The notes under the pieces are model-generated. The model worked only from the letters and a program-made list of their open reading frames with translations. It searched no databases and was not told the origin of the DNA. Shown one piece after another: positions 23,649 through 36,600 of a DNA stretch of 64,000 bases. Each line of letters opens with the position of its first letter. Position 1 is the stretch's first letter. The translations under genes and the position numbers were made by a program. The stretch comes from Membranipora membranacea (taxonomy: Eukaryota; Bryozoa; Gymnolaemata; Cheilostomatida; Membraniporidae): the NCBI GenBank assembly GCA_914767715.1, contig OU612069.1, forward strand, positions 2,850,001-2,914,000, read 5' to 3'.

Positions 23649-23915
23649 GTACTACAGGATATCTCCTGGTATTCTGCTGCTACCTCGGGATTAGGCCTAG
23701 TCTGGTACTTCAGGATTTAACCTGGTCTTCTACCTCAGGATTTAACCTGGTCTGCTACCTCGGGATTAAACCCGGTGCTTCAGGATTTAACCTGGTCTCC
23801 TACCTCGGGGTTGAACCCGGTCTCGTACCTCAAGATTTAACCTGGTCTCCTACCTCGGGATTAAACCCGGTACTTCAGGATTTAACCTGGTCTCGTACCT
23901 CAGGATTCAACCTGG
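23649..23915. repeat. Minisatellite of paired ~22-28-bp units
   Basis: About ten units alternate between CTACCTCGGGATTAAACCCGGT and ACTTCAGGATTTAACCTGGT types, each an imperfect palindrome around TTAA. The array follows the LINE stop directly and may be part of its 3' end. Confidence 0.9.
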
Positions 23916-24715
23916 GACCTGCTGCTGAGATGGTCTGCTATGAGTGATACTATGTATCAGCCACTAACGAGGGTGGTATAGCGACAGTTCTGCGCTGGTC
24001 GGATTGCCCGTATTAAGCTGCTGGCTAGCAAGTCACAATCCAAGAAATAACTCAGAGTGCGGTCCACAATCCCCTGTTTATGACAAAACAGAGGGTGAGC
24101 TGCCCCTAAAGAGGGACGCAAGTTGCCCGAAGTCCTCGTACCGAGAGTGTGATACATCTTAGAAAACTAGAATGCATCCTAGAGGTGAGGCCACGGTGCA
24201 CCTCCTAATCGTAAGTGTGCAGCAAGCTGCTAGAAACTGAAACAGGCACTAATCAGCCATTGGCCATGACACTTTGATCTTAGCCAATAGGCCACCCAGT
24301 GTATGTATATGGCTATACCTGATGTTATCCACAATCCAAGTGTTAACCCGGAATGTGTTGATCTGTCTGTCAGTCATGTCTGTGCCCAAGCCTGTGAGGC
24401 TTCATCCTACATAGATGGCCGTCATCACTAGCCTTGATATTTCCATTATCGTTGTCAGCGGGCGTCTACAATAATATAATACAAATGTAAGCATACATGT
24501 CAAGCTGACGATAATTGTGTTATTGTTCTTGGTTGAAGTCTCATGGCATAAATTGGCAGTGAGAATGAGACTGAGGGAAACAACTGCTTGAAGCCTGCCG
24601 TGTCACAGCAAGAGTTTGTCATTATAGCCGCCCAATTAGTGTAATTGGGCGTTAAGTAAATTTTGGAGTTGTGTTCCTTCTTTTCGGGAGAAGACAACTC
24701 ATTCCGTCTCACAAC
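23916..24715. other. no gene seen
   Basis: No recognised feature; short frames on the minus strand (23957-24157) lack any known motif. Confidence 0.4.
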
Positions 24716-24762
24716 AAATATTATACCAATATTATCTACCAATATTATATCAATATTATACT
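24716..24762. repeat. ACCAATATTAT satellite, left block
   Basis: Satellite units directly abutting the foldback element, ending AATATTATAC. The same ten bases follow the element at 25299, which fits insertion into this satellite. Confidence 0.8.
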
Positions 24763-25298
24763 AGTTTAAGTGCTCAAACGGTGCAAGATGCTGGTAGAGG
24801 CATTTCATTATCAACCACTTTCTCCCCTCCGTTTAAGTATATACCCATAAAGTGCCACAGTTATGGCCCCCTTCTTTGTGGTGAGACAACTAATGAATTG
24901 CTGGCTAGACAACACCTGCCACAAAACAGTACATTGTAGTAAACCATAATATAATTCCTCAACCTTACCAAATTTTTGAAGGAAAAATATATTGTCATTC
25001 CAAGTCAAAATCGAGCAATCCTGGGAATATGTCAGCATATTAGTATGATGGATATGAAACAATATGTCTTGATTGCCTATACATAACTATCATAACTATA
25101 CATAACTATCTTTTTCTCTTGTATGACCAGTCTTTTTATCTAGCTCCATCTCAATTTTTACGAAATGTTTGGAGTTATCCTCTTTTGCATGGTGCCATTA
25201 CTGTGGCACTTTATGGGTATATACTTAAACGGAGGGGAGAAAGTGGTTGATAATGAAATGCCTCTACCAGCATCTTGCACCGTTTGAGCACTTAAACT
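24763..25298. mobile_element. 536-bp foldback element with 99-bp perfect inverted ends
   Basis: The left end, AGTTTAAGTGCTCAAACGGT through CATAAAGTGCCACAGT (24763-24861), is repeated exactly as its reverse complement at 25200-25298. The interior is unique and non-coding; the minus-strand frame at 24811-25062 spans an arm and is not a gene. The element sits within the ACCAATATTAT satellite. A diverged relative of one arm occurs at 35110-35165. Confidence 0.9.
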
Positions 25299-25372
25299 AA
25301 TATTATACCAATATTATTTACCAATATTATTTACCAATATTATTTACCAATATTATTTACCAATATTATTTA
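25299..25372. repeat. ACCAATATTATTT satellite, middle block
   Basis: Five or so units in the same orientation as the flanking blocks, lying between two inserted elements. Confidence 0.85.
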
Positions 25373-27063
25373 GGCCACTCCAAATCAATACCTTGATCTA
25401 TATATCATTTTGAAGATTTGTAGGTGGAGGGAGGTGTTTTTTTATTTTATATTTTAGTCCCATAAAACAGCTGGAGTTAAAACATTTTTTTTATTTTATT
25501 TGTAGTCTGTACCATGAACTCAAGGGCTGAAAAATATTTTTTTTATTTTATCTCCCTCTCTCCATCCAACCCTGCTCCATTATCTCAAATTGCAAGCCAT
25601 CTGTTCACTAAATCTACTATAAGGCATGTATTATGATCTTATACTGTGTAACCATATGCTTTCACAATGTTTGTATACAATTAAGTAGCCAATGACACGA
25701 TAGAAACAAGCCGCACCTCCTACCCTTGCTGCGACAATTTTTATCATTAGTAAAAGATAATAGGTTGCCTCACATTGGTCAAGCACACTACCAATTGGCC
25801 AATCAGAAATACTGAACTAAACTGAAACTGAAACTGAAACTACTATTGCAAAATCCGCGATTGAGAGAAATGTAAATGTTCATGTTTCATTTTTTGTTCT
25901 CTTCATCCATATTGAGTCGCCACTCACCATAGGTAATAAAAGTATGTCATGCATACCATGTGCATACATATAGGGAATTGACAGGCGGTTAAGGGTATAT
26001 GTTTTATATTTTACTTTGTCAATTGACCAGGAGGTAAAATATTTATATTATTTTTATGACTATTTCCAGCTGGCGTCTGGCGGTATCTTGATTTTATCAA
26101 GGTGGCGGGGGTTCATCTAGAATTCATGGGTGGGCAACCTTTTCTTGAAAAAGGCCACATTTTACACTGGCTCAACTCAAAAGGCCGCAACATATCTTTC
26201 AGGGATAAAATTGGAACTGGAGTAGCAATTTTGGCAGTTCCTTTGTAAAATCTAAAACAGATTTATGTCTAAAAATTGCAGTATGTTGCAAAAACCATCA
26301 ACTCAGCAGAAACACTGGTTAATCTAATCTTCTTGAGTTTTGTGATGTCATTTTACCTCATGATTTGATTGTGTATACCATGTCTGTATCCCCATGTTTC
26401 ATGTGTATGACAAAGTGCAGGGTGGGTGTGGGAGGGGTGCTGTTGCGCCCTTCCAGAGGTTATAGTGTAAATAAAGATCATACAGGACTGTTTTGATGGA
26501 GAAGGAAGTATTTTCGTGGAGGGAAAAAAAAATTTTTTTTAATATTTTTCGTGTCCTGTCAAAGTTTTCACCTTACAGCTCCCGCCCTCTCTCAAGTCTC
26601 AAAGGAGGCAAATTTTCGCAAATGATTGTGAAATGAAGAATTCAATATGGAACATTTCAGCCATAATGCAAGAACACTTGTCACAAAGGGAATTTTTGTC
26701 CACAGAGACTGTTTTGCAAAAAAAAAAATTACTTTAATGAAACTTGTAATTTTAACATTCAAAGGTCACTGTTTTGTGTTATTTCAAAAGGACAACAACT
26801 TGATAAAGTAGTAAGAGTGGCTGGGAAGCTTAGCTACATGCATAATACAGAATGGCCACTATTTAGAAATATCTTGAGCTTATAGAGTGCTATGCATACT
26901 TGGTTCTCCACATAAAAAAGGGGAATCAAAATTAATGTATAAAAAGTTTTACAGGCCTAAGGCCACAATTACGCCGCAAATTATTACCCATTAGGCCGCA
27001 CTGGCAAAAAGGCCGCAGGTTGCCCACAGCTGATCTAGATCAAGGAATTAATTTGGAGTGGCC
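25373..27063. mobile_element. Harbinger/Tourist-like element, 1,691 bp
   Basis: The ends are inverted repeats of 28 bp with two mismatches, beginning GGCCACTCCAAAT on both sides, and the trinucleotide TTA flanks each end (25370-25372, 27064-27066). A TWA target duplication with GGCC-type ends is the signature of PIF/Harbinger and Tourist elements. No transposase frame was seen; the interior is AT-rich with long T runs. A hAT-like element occupies the right half. Both ends lie in satellite sequence of the same orientation, so the satellite was the target. Confidence 0.75.
26125..27032. mobile_element. hAT-like element nested in the Harbinger-like element
   Basis: The left end CATGGGTGGGCAACC and the right end (reverse complement CAGCTGTGGGCAACC) are inverted repeats followed by blocks rich in AAAGGCCGCA. 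ATCTAGA is present just outside both ends (about 26115 and 27033), an imperfect 8-bp duplication. The interior has no transposase frame. The ends resemble non-autonomous hAT elements. Confidence 0.7.
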
Positions 27064-27220
27064 TTACCAATATTATACCAATACTATTTACCAATATTAT
27101 ACCAATATTATACCAATATTATTTACCAATATTATTTACCAATATTATACCAGTATTATTTACCAATATTATACAATTATTTTTTTCCAATACTATATCA
27201 ATATTATTTACTAATATTAC
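27064..27220. repeat. ACCAATATTAT satellite, right block
   Basis: The longest stretch of the satellite. It produces plus-strand frames of repeated I, Y, Q and P residues that are not genes. Confidence 0.9.
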
Positions 27221-28269
27221 GTTCATCTTTTATGTTAATCTTTGACGCTTATCTTTTACGTTTATCTTTTTATGTTTCATTGATATATATCGAAAATAAT
27301 AGAATGAATATATATAGAAAACAATGGATAAAGTGAGCTGTTTTTAAATTTTTAATTGATTTCAAGCTTTCATGGCACATATCAGACAAAGAATTTAATT
27401 AGCACACCTTCTTCTGGTTTTACTACACATATCTGGTAGAACACAGGAATGTGATTCAGCGGTTTCCTCTTTTTTTTCCAAAACACTTTTCGAAAAAGTG
27501 ATATGAGGCACTTGATATGGTTTTTTATATACACATGCGTTTATCATAAACACATAACTGAAGTTTTGTGGATAATCAATATATTGCCATTTACATGTAT
27601 TGTTTGTATTGTTAGGTTTGTCCGCAAAATAAAAATTCATTGTAACAAGAGATTTTTGCATCTAGTTATCCACAATTTTCTTACTGCGAGCCAAAGACTA
27701 CAGGCACCTCAACTATCATTGAAGTGTCCCTCTGTATATCCTTACACTATGATAGTATAGATATTGCCTTTATAAAAAAGCTAGAGTTGCATAAAGGGCA
27801 CAATGTAAATACCCTTGTTCTTGCCTGTCATATTTTACAAACAAGTAAATTGACAAATATTTTCACAATAAACTGCAGGCAAAAGCCGGGTATTTAATAC
27901 TAAGGTCTTAAAGCTCAAAACACAAAAACCTAAAGGATATTACACAGGTTTCTTCATCTTAATCGATGAAATTGTCTTCCTGATAAAATGTGAATGATCT
28001 GAAGATTTCCCAAGGTCAAGTTGTTTTACTTGTTGTGATTCGTACACTGCAGGCTAGAAAACAATAAAGATTAAGGATTAAATTCAATACCTTATTGGAA
28101 GTTAGCTACAATAGATTGAATCATTGATAAAGTCTACCCAATGTATGTCATAGCCAGACAGTTACTTATGACGAATTTATGTCAATTTGTGGTTTTGCTC
28201 TACTTGGCTTGATTTATTTAATGTGGAAAGATTGCCTCTCAGGGAATGTAACTCAATTTTCAACAATTG
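27221..28269. other. no gene seen
   Basis: AT-rich sequence with no recognised coding or repeat feature. Confidence 0.45.
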
Positions 28270-28440
28270 AGCTTGGCAAAATTTAATTTGCAAAATGAGA
28301 TTGGCAGAATATATTTGGCAAAATTTGATTGGCAAAATGAAATTTGAAAAATGTCTTTGGCAAAATGTATTTGGCAAACAGAGATTGGTAAAATATCTTT
28401 GGCAAAATATGATTGGTAAATTGTGATTGGCAAAACCTAG
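28270..28440. repeat. Degenerate ~15-bp minisatellite (TTGGCAAAATxx)
   Basis: About ten copies of a unit close to ATTGGCAAAATATGA, for example TTTGGCAAAATGTATTTGGC. Overlapping minus-strand frames of FxxQxxFAN repeats come from this array. Confidence 0.85.
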
Positions 28441-30133
28441 CATTGACAAAATATATGTTGGGGCTCCCTGCACACAAAGCTGTCTTCAATTTCTTCAGAG
28501 AAAATAGAGCAATCTTCAATTTTAAAACTCTCATCTTCAGACTTAATTCTTCAAAACAACTGGACCGTGTTGTTATCTACTCATTTCTGCTTAGAATGAC
28601 CCATGTGCTTGAGTTTTGGTTTTGTTTTGATAGGCTGATGAGCTTAAGTTTGCTATTGTTTTGGGTTGTTTGTAATCTGAGTAACTAACTCCAAATTGTT
28701 GGACTGAATTCAAGTCTGAAATCTTTTATTGATTTTTCATTTGAACTGACTAAAATCTTTTCTTCAACTTTAAAACACTCAATCTTCAATCTTCAGTAAA
28801 ATACGCGGGGAGTCCCTATGTCGGGAAATGTATATGCAAAATATATGCTAGGAAACACCACAATCACAATGTTGAGATCTTGCATGGCAATCACCAGAAA
28901 GTGTAGGCCTATCAATTAAAGATATGAAGCTATATCATAACATATTTGATTGCACTATAACCACAAAAATGGCAGGAACAGCAATTTGCTAAATGTGTGC
29001 CGACAAGAATAGAAAAGATACTTTCATGTAAGTAAGCTCGCTGTTGTTCATTGCTCTTTTGATTGATATTGATACTAGCACGACTTTATGGCTTTTTCTA
29101 TTTTTGACTGATGTGTAAAAATTGAGTGTTACTATTACAGAGATTGCAGGAGCTGCATCAATCAGACTGCTGTGAGCATTTACAACGGGTTGCAAGGTAA
29201 GCGATTCTTAGCATTCTAACTCTGCTTGTGACAAGTATGTCAAATAATTTAAGATGTTCAATCTTGATTCATATATGTGATTTAATTCTGTGGTTATTTG
29301 CCACTCCTTGTTTGCCACCACTAAAAAGTCCATAAACCTGTTGGTTATTACATCCACTTGGTGACAAAAACCCAAACAGACCCCACTGTTACCATATAGA
29401 GTAACCCCTTCCTGCTAAGGGAGCGGGCAATCCCATACACAAAACGTGAAGTGTATATATAAGCTTGCCAAGCTCCATCTTAAAACCAGATTTTGTCAGA
29501 TCAAGTGTTCTTTCATTTTAAGAAATCTATGACATAGCTGAGTGCTCAGCGCTCTCCGAAAATAACCGTCAAAATATACACAAAAAAGCACTCCATGCTT
29601 GGTTGCTTTTATATGCGACAGGTTTCATAATGCTATTTTTGTTTGTTTTTGTGTGTGTTTGTAAGGAGGAGGTTGGACTTGTCACAAAATCTCCACAATA
29701 AAAAACTTGATGGAAAAATTATGTGAAGCATAGTTCAAGTCTCAATCTTGACGTTCTAAATACAGTTGCTAATAAGTTTCTTGAAATTATTTTATGTTAT
29801 AACACTCAACCTCACTATAACCTTAGACACTCAACATTAATTACTGATTTATTTACAGGATACCTCAAATACTTCCGAGTACAACCACCATCCAGAATGT
29901 TTTCATAGCATTGCCAATTGGCATTAATCGTAGACCGGAGGACAGACATATTTTAGTAGTTTGAATCTGTGCGTTGCAGTAATGTTTGTTGAGACTATGC
30001 TCCTCATTGATTGGCTTTATTTCTAACAACTTTTCTATGAATTGATTGAATATTCTTTTTAAATATTAATTATTGACCAGCAATCTTCATCATTAGCAGT
30101 TCAGTTCGGACGGTGTGTGAGCAGCTCGGGCGG
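28441..30133. other. no gene seen
   Basis: No supported gene. The frame at 29723-29908 has a weak HYNLRH motif reminiscent of LINE ends and may be decayed retroelement sequence. Confidence 0.4.
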
Positions 30134-30361
30134 TGCAATTCATCCAAGGCAGCCGGTCCAGACAACATCTCCACCTGAGTATTAAAAGACTGTTGCTTTG
30201 AACTTGCTCCTATTTTTTGTGAAATTTTTAATTCATGTTTAAATTCTGGAACGATCTTCCAAATATGTGGAAACTATCAGTCTCACCTGGAACATAAATC
30301 AAGTTTTGCTCCAATTTTATTTGTTGATTTTACATCCGCTTTTAACACTATTGTACACTAA
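30134..30361 (+). mobile_element. Degenerate LINE reverse transcriptase core fragment
   Basis: One plus-strand frame reads KAAGPDNIST, a stop, VLKDCCFELAPIFCEIFNSC, then after a gap FVDFTSAFNTIVH. These match the finger region (KAxGPDxI) and motif A (hhxDFxxAFDTVxH) of LINE reverse transcriptases, keeping the first catalytic Asp. The segment between is shortened relative to the family and later motifs are missing. A clear but dead fragment. Confidence 0.7.
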
Positions 30362-32112
30362 TTGCACAGCAGTTTTTTTTGTCACATCTACTGTCCTGGG
30401 ATGAGGGTAGTGTATACAAAAAATAGTGAGCGGAAGTATTCCTGCCTCTCCAGTATTTTTTGTTTAATTGAATTATCATGGTAGGGTATCTTATACCTGA
30501 ACAGGAATTTGAAGGTTCTAATCCTGTTTCCATCCAAATCTCCTTAATCAATTGATGCTGCTGCTTAAAAGTTACAAATGCTCCAGGATGCTCAACTTCA
30601 GGTTGTCAAATCAATCAAATAGTTTGTTTTCAGCTACAAATATTTGCAAATAATTTTTGTTTCTTGTATAAATAGTGGCCAAGCAAGTGGTAATTTATTC
30701 CAAGTTTATTGCAAACTGATACGACTGCAAATTGACTATGAGTTATTCTCCACAGTACTGCTCTTCCACCAACGACTGATATTTTTAGTTCTCTGTTCAA
30801 CATTTAACAGGTCTGGTACCTCACCAGGTTCGGTTGTAGCACAGCATGATCTATCTTTGTTTAGATTATAGAATAATCAAATATGTGAAGCTTTTCCTCT
30901 ATAGATAGCATTGTTGTGTGCATCGCTTGGAAGAGCATAAAGTTTATCAATTGTCAATGGAGTTGTGCTCCATTTAGACAGGTTGAGATAACTACACAGA
31001 TGTTATTCTGCTAAGAGGCTTTGTGTCACTGTCCAGTCTCTACATGAAGGGAAAGGGGGACTGGCTGATGTTAATGTAGAGTCTTTGACCTCTGTTATAT
31101 TGAGTGTCTTTTTAATCTGAAGGGAGATAGTGAATGATCTTTGAAGAATTGAACGATGAGACAACATCTTTGCACTGACAATGCAATACTTTATACACAT
31201 TAAAAATTTTAGTTACATTGTAAAATATAAATCAGATGACCTCACCAAGGATGCAACCACAGTTTCTATTACTGTCAAATGGCATCAACAATGCCTACAT
31301 CTAGAAATAGATTCGGAGTTAAAAAAACTATAATTTATAATCCAAGTCGTAAAATACTAAAGACAGAGTTGTTTTGTAAATCAAGTAATTGCATCTTGTT
31401 GGAAGCAACCTACACGCAACATCTGAAAATTAAGTAGTGCAAATCACCTCAAAATGTCTTCCGGTGTGTTTTTACGTCAAAGCAACACTGCACATGTTAT
31501 AGATGTAGGTGTTCAGCTCAACTGCTTTCCTTTAGTCTCAGTCATACTTGTAACTCCCCTCAAACATTATAGTGTGGAAAACCCAAGAAAATTAGAAATT
31601 TTTTTTGTCACTGTCTAATAAATTTGCAAACCCAGATGATTTAGGAGATGCTTCAATTATTTCACTGTGTTGCTTAAATCTGAGCCAGCACTAAATTCCC
31701 AAGGTACATTTATACTAGCCAGAATTGTATGCATAACGACTTAACATAGTAACTGTAGCCATAACTCAACTCCTCTTGTCACATTTGCTGCTTTGTACTC
31801 AGTTTATTTGGAAAAACCAGCAAGTGAATCATATTAATGGAAATACTTGTAATGTGCTGTGTGAATGGGGATTAATCTACACGTTGTTAGGCTTACTTTC
31901 AGTCGCTGTTTACTCAAAGTATGATGAATGAGTACACAACACAGTTGAATAAAAGTAATGAGATGGCGTTTATTAACTAAGTCAACAATGTTACACTGCA
32001 TTTATTATCAACATTACTGTTCCAAATTATGTTCTTAGCATGCTTATTCTAAGAATTTGAGAACTTTGTTAGCTACTTGCCAACAGTTAATACAATCAAA
32101 TTGTTTTGTAAA
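30362..32112. other. no gene seen
   Basis: No gene or repeat recognised. Its right end may include the 3' side of the minus-strand candidate gene. Confidence 0.4.
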
Positions 32113-32464
32113 TTATGTTCTTTTTAAATATGCAAAGTTTGCAGACTGTGCTGGCAGTGATCTGATATAAGATCTTTTAATGCATCCCCAAAGTAAAACA
32201 CTGTTATCATAGCCATGAGCGTTAGCCCATATGGGTGTCAACATAGGAAACTTATCTAGCCCCCATCTCATATAGTGGAAGTGCACAGATCCTCCAAAAT
32301 ACAACTGATAATAAAATGCCTCCATCAGAGATGTTGTTTAAATTTTCTAAACATTCTTTCCGGATTACGAAGCAAGATGACATTAAAAATACACAAATGT
32401 TATTTTCGAAAACGAAAAAATTGAGCCTGAACCATAATCTAAAGGGAAAAATAACACATATGTA

Positions 32465-32825
32465 TTAGCTAGAATTGCATACAGTACGAACTACATAGTA
32501 ACAGTTATTGTCAAAATACACAGAGGGTTGGGGTGGTAGAACAGAACCCCTGGTTGTGCTGTAAGACATTCCATCAGAAAACTGATTATAAACAGATTTC
32601 AGTGCATTGGCAAGCCTCTGATTCTCTTGATGGAGATGATTATGTGCAGAAAGCCTGTCACAGTCAAACGCAAAGTAGACGAGGAGAAATGAGATAAGAA
32701 ATACTACGACTATCACCAGAGGGGCCAGAATATAAAGTTTCAGTCTGCTGTTGTTCACTTCATTGCTGCCATCTGGAGCAGTAGGCGCTGGTACCCTGCC
32801 TTCTTCAACATCCATAGTTCTAGAT
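32465..32825 (-). CDS. Putative small type II single-pass membrane protein
   Basis: A 116-codon minus-strand frame starts at the ATG of 32813-32815 and ends at 32465. About 26 polar residues are followed by one strong membrane segment (about residues 27-50, LAPLVIVVVFLISFLLVYFAF) and an outer part with a heptad-like stretch (HQENQRLANALKSVYNQF, about 63-80). No signal peptide is visible, suggesting an N-in, C-out topology as in TNF ligands or C-type lectins, but no such domain is present in this exon. An acceptor, TGTTGCCAG, lies 10 bases upstream of the ATG, and a possible 5' untranslated exon ends at 33544. I do not recognise the protein; it could be a whole gene, a first coding exon or chance. 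Confidence 0.45.
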
Positions 32826-33543
32826 CTGGCAACAGATTATTTCATGCTGAGGTATATGATTGAGGCTCAATAATTCACTCACATATATACACAAAAATCA
32901 GGCAATATGTTCAAAAAAGCAGAGACTTTGCGCAATATTATAATAAAGTGGGTATCAAGATCAAGATCAGCCTAGTTGAAGCTAGTATGCGCAGGGTTCT
33001 GTAAAGTTCAAAATAAAAGTTATCTAAAAATATGTCTCTTTATGGGATAAGAAACAGATGTATCCTTCAAAATCTATCACCCTATACAGTGTTAGAAAAG
33101 TTTCACCTTTGTTGCCAAATTCGTTTGCATGCTACACTGTACGAGGGGTTAGATTTATCACATTCAGTCAAAGAGAAATCTGGTTTTCTTAATTACTGTT
33201 AAGTGAAGCAGTCATGACAGCACAACAAAGACAGACAAAGTTGAAAATAGAAAAAATATGTGTACGTTTTAACAGAGTTGCGCAGAGTCAAGTTATCAGT
33301 ATAAGACCAAAAAGCCCTTTTTCATACAAGTTATGCTAACAACCTTGTGAATGTAAAAAGACATGATTCAATATAGGTTGATGCATTTCCAGGGTGCTTG
33401 GCTCTTAGTTCATACTTTATTACTGGTTTTTAAAGGCAGGTCTCCAAGATTTTTTTCCGGTTGACCTGAATCATAAATAATGTGTCATACCGATCGTGTT
33501 ATCTTGATGTCTTTTCGCATTGAAAGATGAAATATTAACTCAC

Positions 33544-33600
33544 CTTGCTTTTTATTATCCGTCCCCAAGCAGAACCTTCCCCGCGGTTATTTTAGTACTG
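33544..33600 (-). other. Possible 5' untranslated exon of the membrane protein gene
   Basis: Minus-strand sequence ending AAAAAGCAAG is followed by GTGAGT, a strong donor, 719 bases upstream of the acceptor at 32826. The upstream limit is unknown. Inferred only from splice-site quality. Confidence 0.25.
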
Positions 33601-36600
33601 TCTAAATCCCTCTCTCCAAACGCCATAGGCTCATTGCTAGTATTATGGGTTTATGAATTTCCCCTGTCCCCTGCCTTGTGATTCCCACATCCCCAACATC
33701 ATCATAACCATTTTCCTGTGGATTCATATGATCTATGTATGAATGTACGTTAAAACCACTACAGAAATCATGACACGCAGTAGTAACTACAAAGCAATTC
33801 AAGTAAAACTTGCAAGTTTCCTAGCAGTCATCGGTTATATTTCATTACTATTGAAATCATAGCGATTTCTCTACGTGAATGAATTAAGTATGAATAATAT
33901 ACTGACGTAATTAAATTGCATTATATCAATATTGGCCTAGCCATTATTTTTACTGCATAAAATCATTGTGTGTTTTCTTGGCTTTCAATTGTTCCGTAAT
34001 GTTTATCCTCAATTTAAACTGAAAGCTGATTTTGTACATGTATCAGTGCAAGATCAATATTTGTAATACGGCTCTGAAAGTGGCCGTAAAATTTAAAGTT
34101 TTCCTACGCTGCTGGATGACTTGAAAATTCCCATTTGAATTTGTACAATCAGCTCCTGCCAAGAATTTTTAGAGACACAACATAAAGTGGTACCCAGAAA
34201 ACTTCACAACACACAGGTCTTCAGCTAGAAAAGTCAAAAAAGAGTCAAGCACTCAAAAAATGTTAGTGAAGACACTGTTTATACTTAATAAATTGCAAGG
34301 ATGTCAACAATTTCATAAACTGAACATGATTTCAGCGGTCAAAGTTATGACCAAATCTAACCTGAGATCTTCAAACAAAACCAAACATGACCTGGCAGGG
34401 CCGTAGTTTAAGAAAAATGGTAGAGGAGGTGCAAAAAACCTTGAGGTTGTGAAGTAGTACTAGGATGGATATTGTAGGCCCCCCCCCCCCCTGTGGAGTC
34501 TGGGGTTAAACCTCAGCCTCCATAGCGTTTTAATGATATGAATAGCAAATTGAAGACCCAAATTAGCTGAAACGACGTGTAGTAGAATTTTTATGCCACT
34601 CTATTGAGCTGTCTAGGAGAGGCATATAAATTGCACAAAAGAAGTAAAGAGATGTATTATTTTTGATATTCCATTGCTTGAAATAATAATTACATGTATA
34701 TTTAAAAGCTTATTATTTTTAAGTTTTTGTATGCTACACACAAAGTCCCTCTAAGTGAAAGAAAAGAAATCAAACCCTTCCTAAACCAGATTTATTGAAT
34801 ATAGGCCTATATGTCTCAAATACCTGTCAAATTATTTTAGTTTGATTTGCCCAAAGATTATGTTCTCGAAAGATTGCCATTTTGTTTCACTTAAGTTGGC
34901 AATAGAATTATTTCTTTGAGCGTGATATTGCAAGCCAGGATCAAGCGACGTAGTAGTATATCGGACCAACAAAGAAAACAGTGGCCCAGCAAGTAAATGT
35001 TGTCAATGCAGGGTAGGCCAACAGTAAGATGAGATGAAATAATAAAATCCAAAGAGAATAATGTTGTCAGTAACTCTGTGGTTAGAGCTTTCAGTGCTGG
35101 TTGCCCTGAAAGTAAAGTGGTTGATAATGAAATGCCACGACATCCTGACATGGTTTGAGCGCTTAATCTACACTGAAAGCAGACATACACAGCACGTTTG
35201 AGATGTTACTACTGGCAAACCATTTCCTTTTTCAATTATACATAGTGAGGTCTAATACGGACTGATGATCATATTTATGTAATTTATTGACCATCAAAGT
35301 ATCCGATTCTCAGCTTTCCTTGGAATTGTCTAATTGCAGAGGCGTTAAATCATTACCATTTGTGATTTTTTTCACTTGTACTATAAATTTGATTAGCCTG
35401 TCTTGACAAACACCCAAAGTTTGTCAAGACAGGCTTAAAAATTTAGTCAAGCTGATAACTCATATAATTATTACTGCCTGTATATAAATCAGTAGCCTGC
35501 AACATAATTGACAATAGTTTGTCGACTTTGCAGGTAAGTACAATCATAATATCACTTTTGGCACTTGCACAATAGAACAGTGAAAGGCCTCTGCCTGCAG
35601 GATAGCCTTGTGACATAGTCTATCTCTGTAGCACAGCAATAATGGCGCTGCCTTCCATCAAGAGAAGCAACTCCAAGAGTTCAGGGTTATTAGATGGCAA
35701 AACCAGTATTCCATTTAGGCTCAAATATTTCCAAATTGCAGGTTTTCATTGTCTTCCAATTTAGGTGAACTAATTCAAGCCCTGAGCAAAGATGAATGTA
35801 TACCTCAACGTTCGCACATGCACAGAGTGCGAAGGGGTTCTTTCCCTTGTCTGTGAAGTGAAGAGATATTGAAAATAACAGATAAATTGGCCAGATAATA
35901 TGTCGAATTGTCAATGCATTGTTATCAGATATTTTTGTTAAGTTTATTAGATCTGCCACCGCAACAAACCACTTGCCATACACTCCCAAACTACAACACC
36001 ATTTGCCCGAACTAATGCTTTTCCCTGAAAGGCGCGTAGGAGTACCCTGAAAAAAAAGAAGACCTCAACGCCTCATGTTTGTATTATCCCTAAGGCACCA
36101 ATCAATCGTGGATAAACCTTTGTAGTTGAGATTCTGAGTTCACAACACAACTGAAGCCTATCCCAACACTTCAGTCATGATTACATTATAATAAAATCAA
36201 AATATTACAATGACATTTTTCTTGCAAACAAACCTACCATGGTGGGCAATAACTCTTTTTGCACTTATATGTTTCTTATCAAAATATGTCAAAAACTCAC
36301 TATCTCTATATTACAGAGAATATTTGATAATAATTAATCAATTCATAATTATAGTGAATAAAAAATCACTGTCGCTATCACTATCATTTGATCAATTGTC
36401 CCCTCTCTATATCCTCACTCTGTGATATGGTGTTATATGGAGAGATGCAGTTGTGTTCCCCTCAATAATCAGATAAAAATCAATTTATATTATATCCCAC
36501 AGCACAGATAGTAGACGTTATGTTAAAAAATTTCCTAAGTGATAATAAACAGTTAACTGTTCATTATCAATATTGAGTCCTTGGTGCATTAATGCGAGTA

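Noticed and set aside
23649-23915. CRISPR-like array
   Set aside because: Units are contiguous with no unique spacers and the genome is animal; a minisatellite.
27020-27336. Frames rich in I, Y, Q and P
   Set aside because: Translation of the ACCAATATTAT satellite.
28177-28534. Minus-strand frames with repeated FxxQ and FAN units
   Set aside because: Produced by the 15-bp TTGGCAAAAT minisatellite.
36210-36425. Possible TM1 exon of the GPCR
   Set aside because: It has a hydrophobic stretch but no GNxxV motif and no donor in the right phase.
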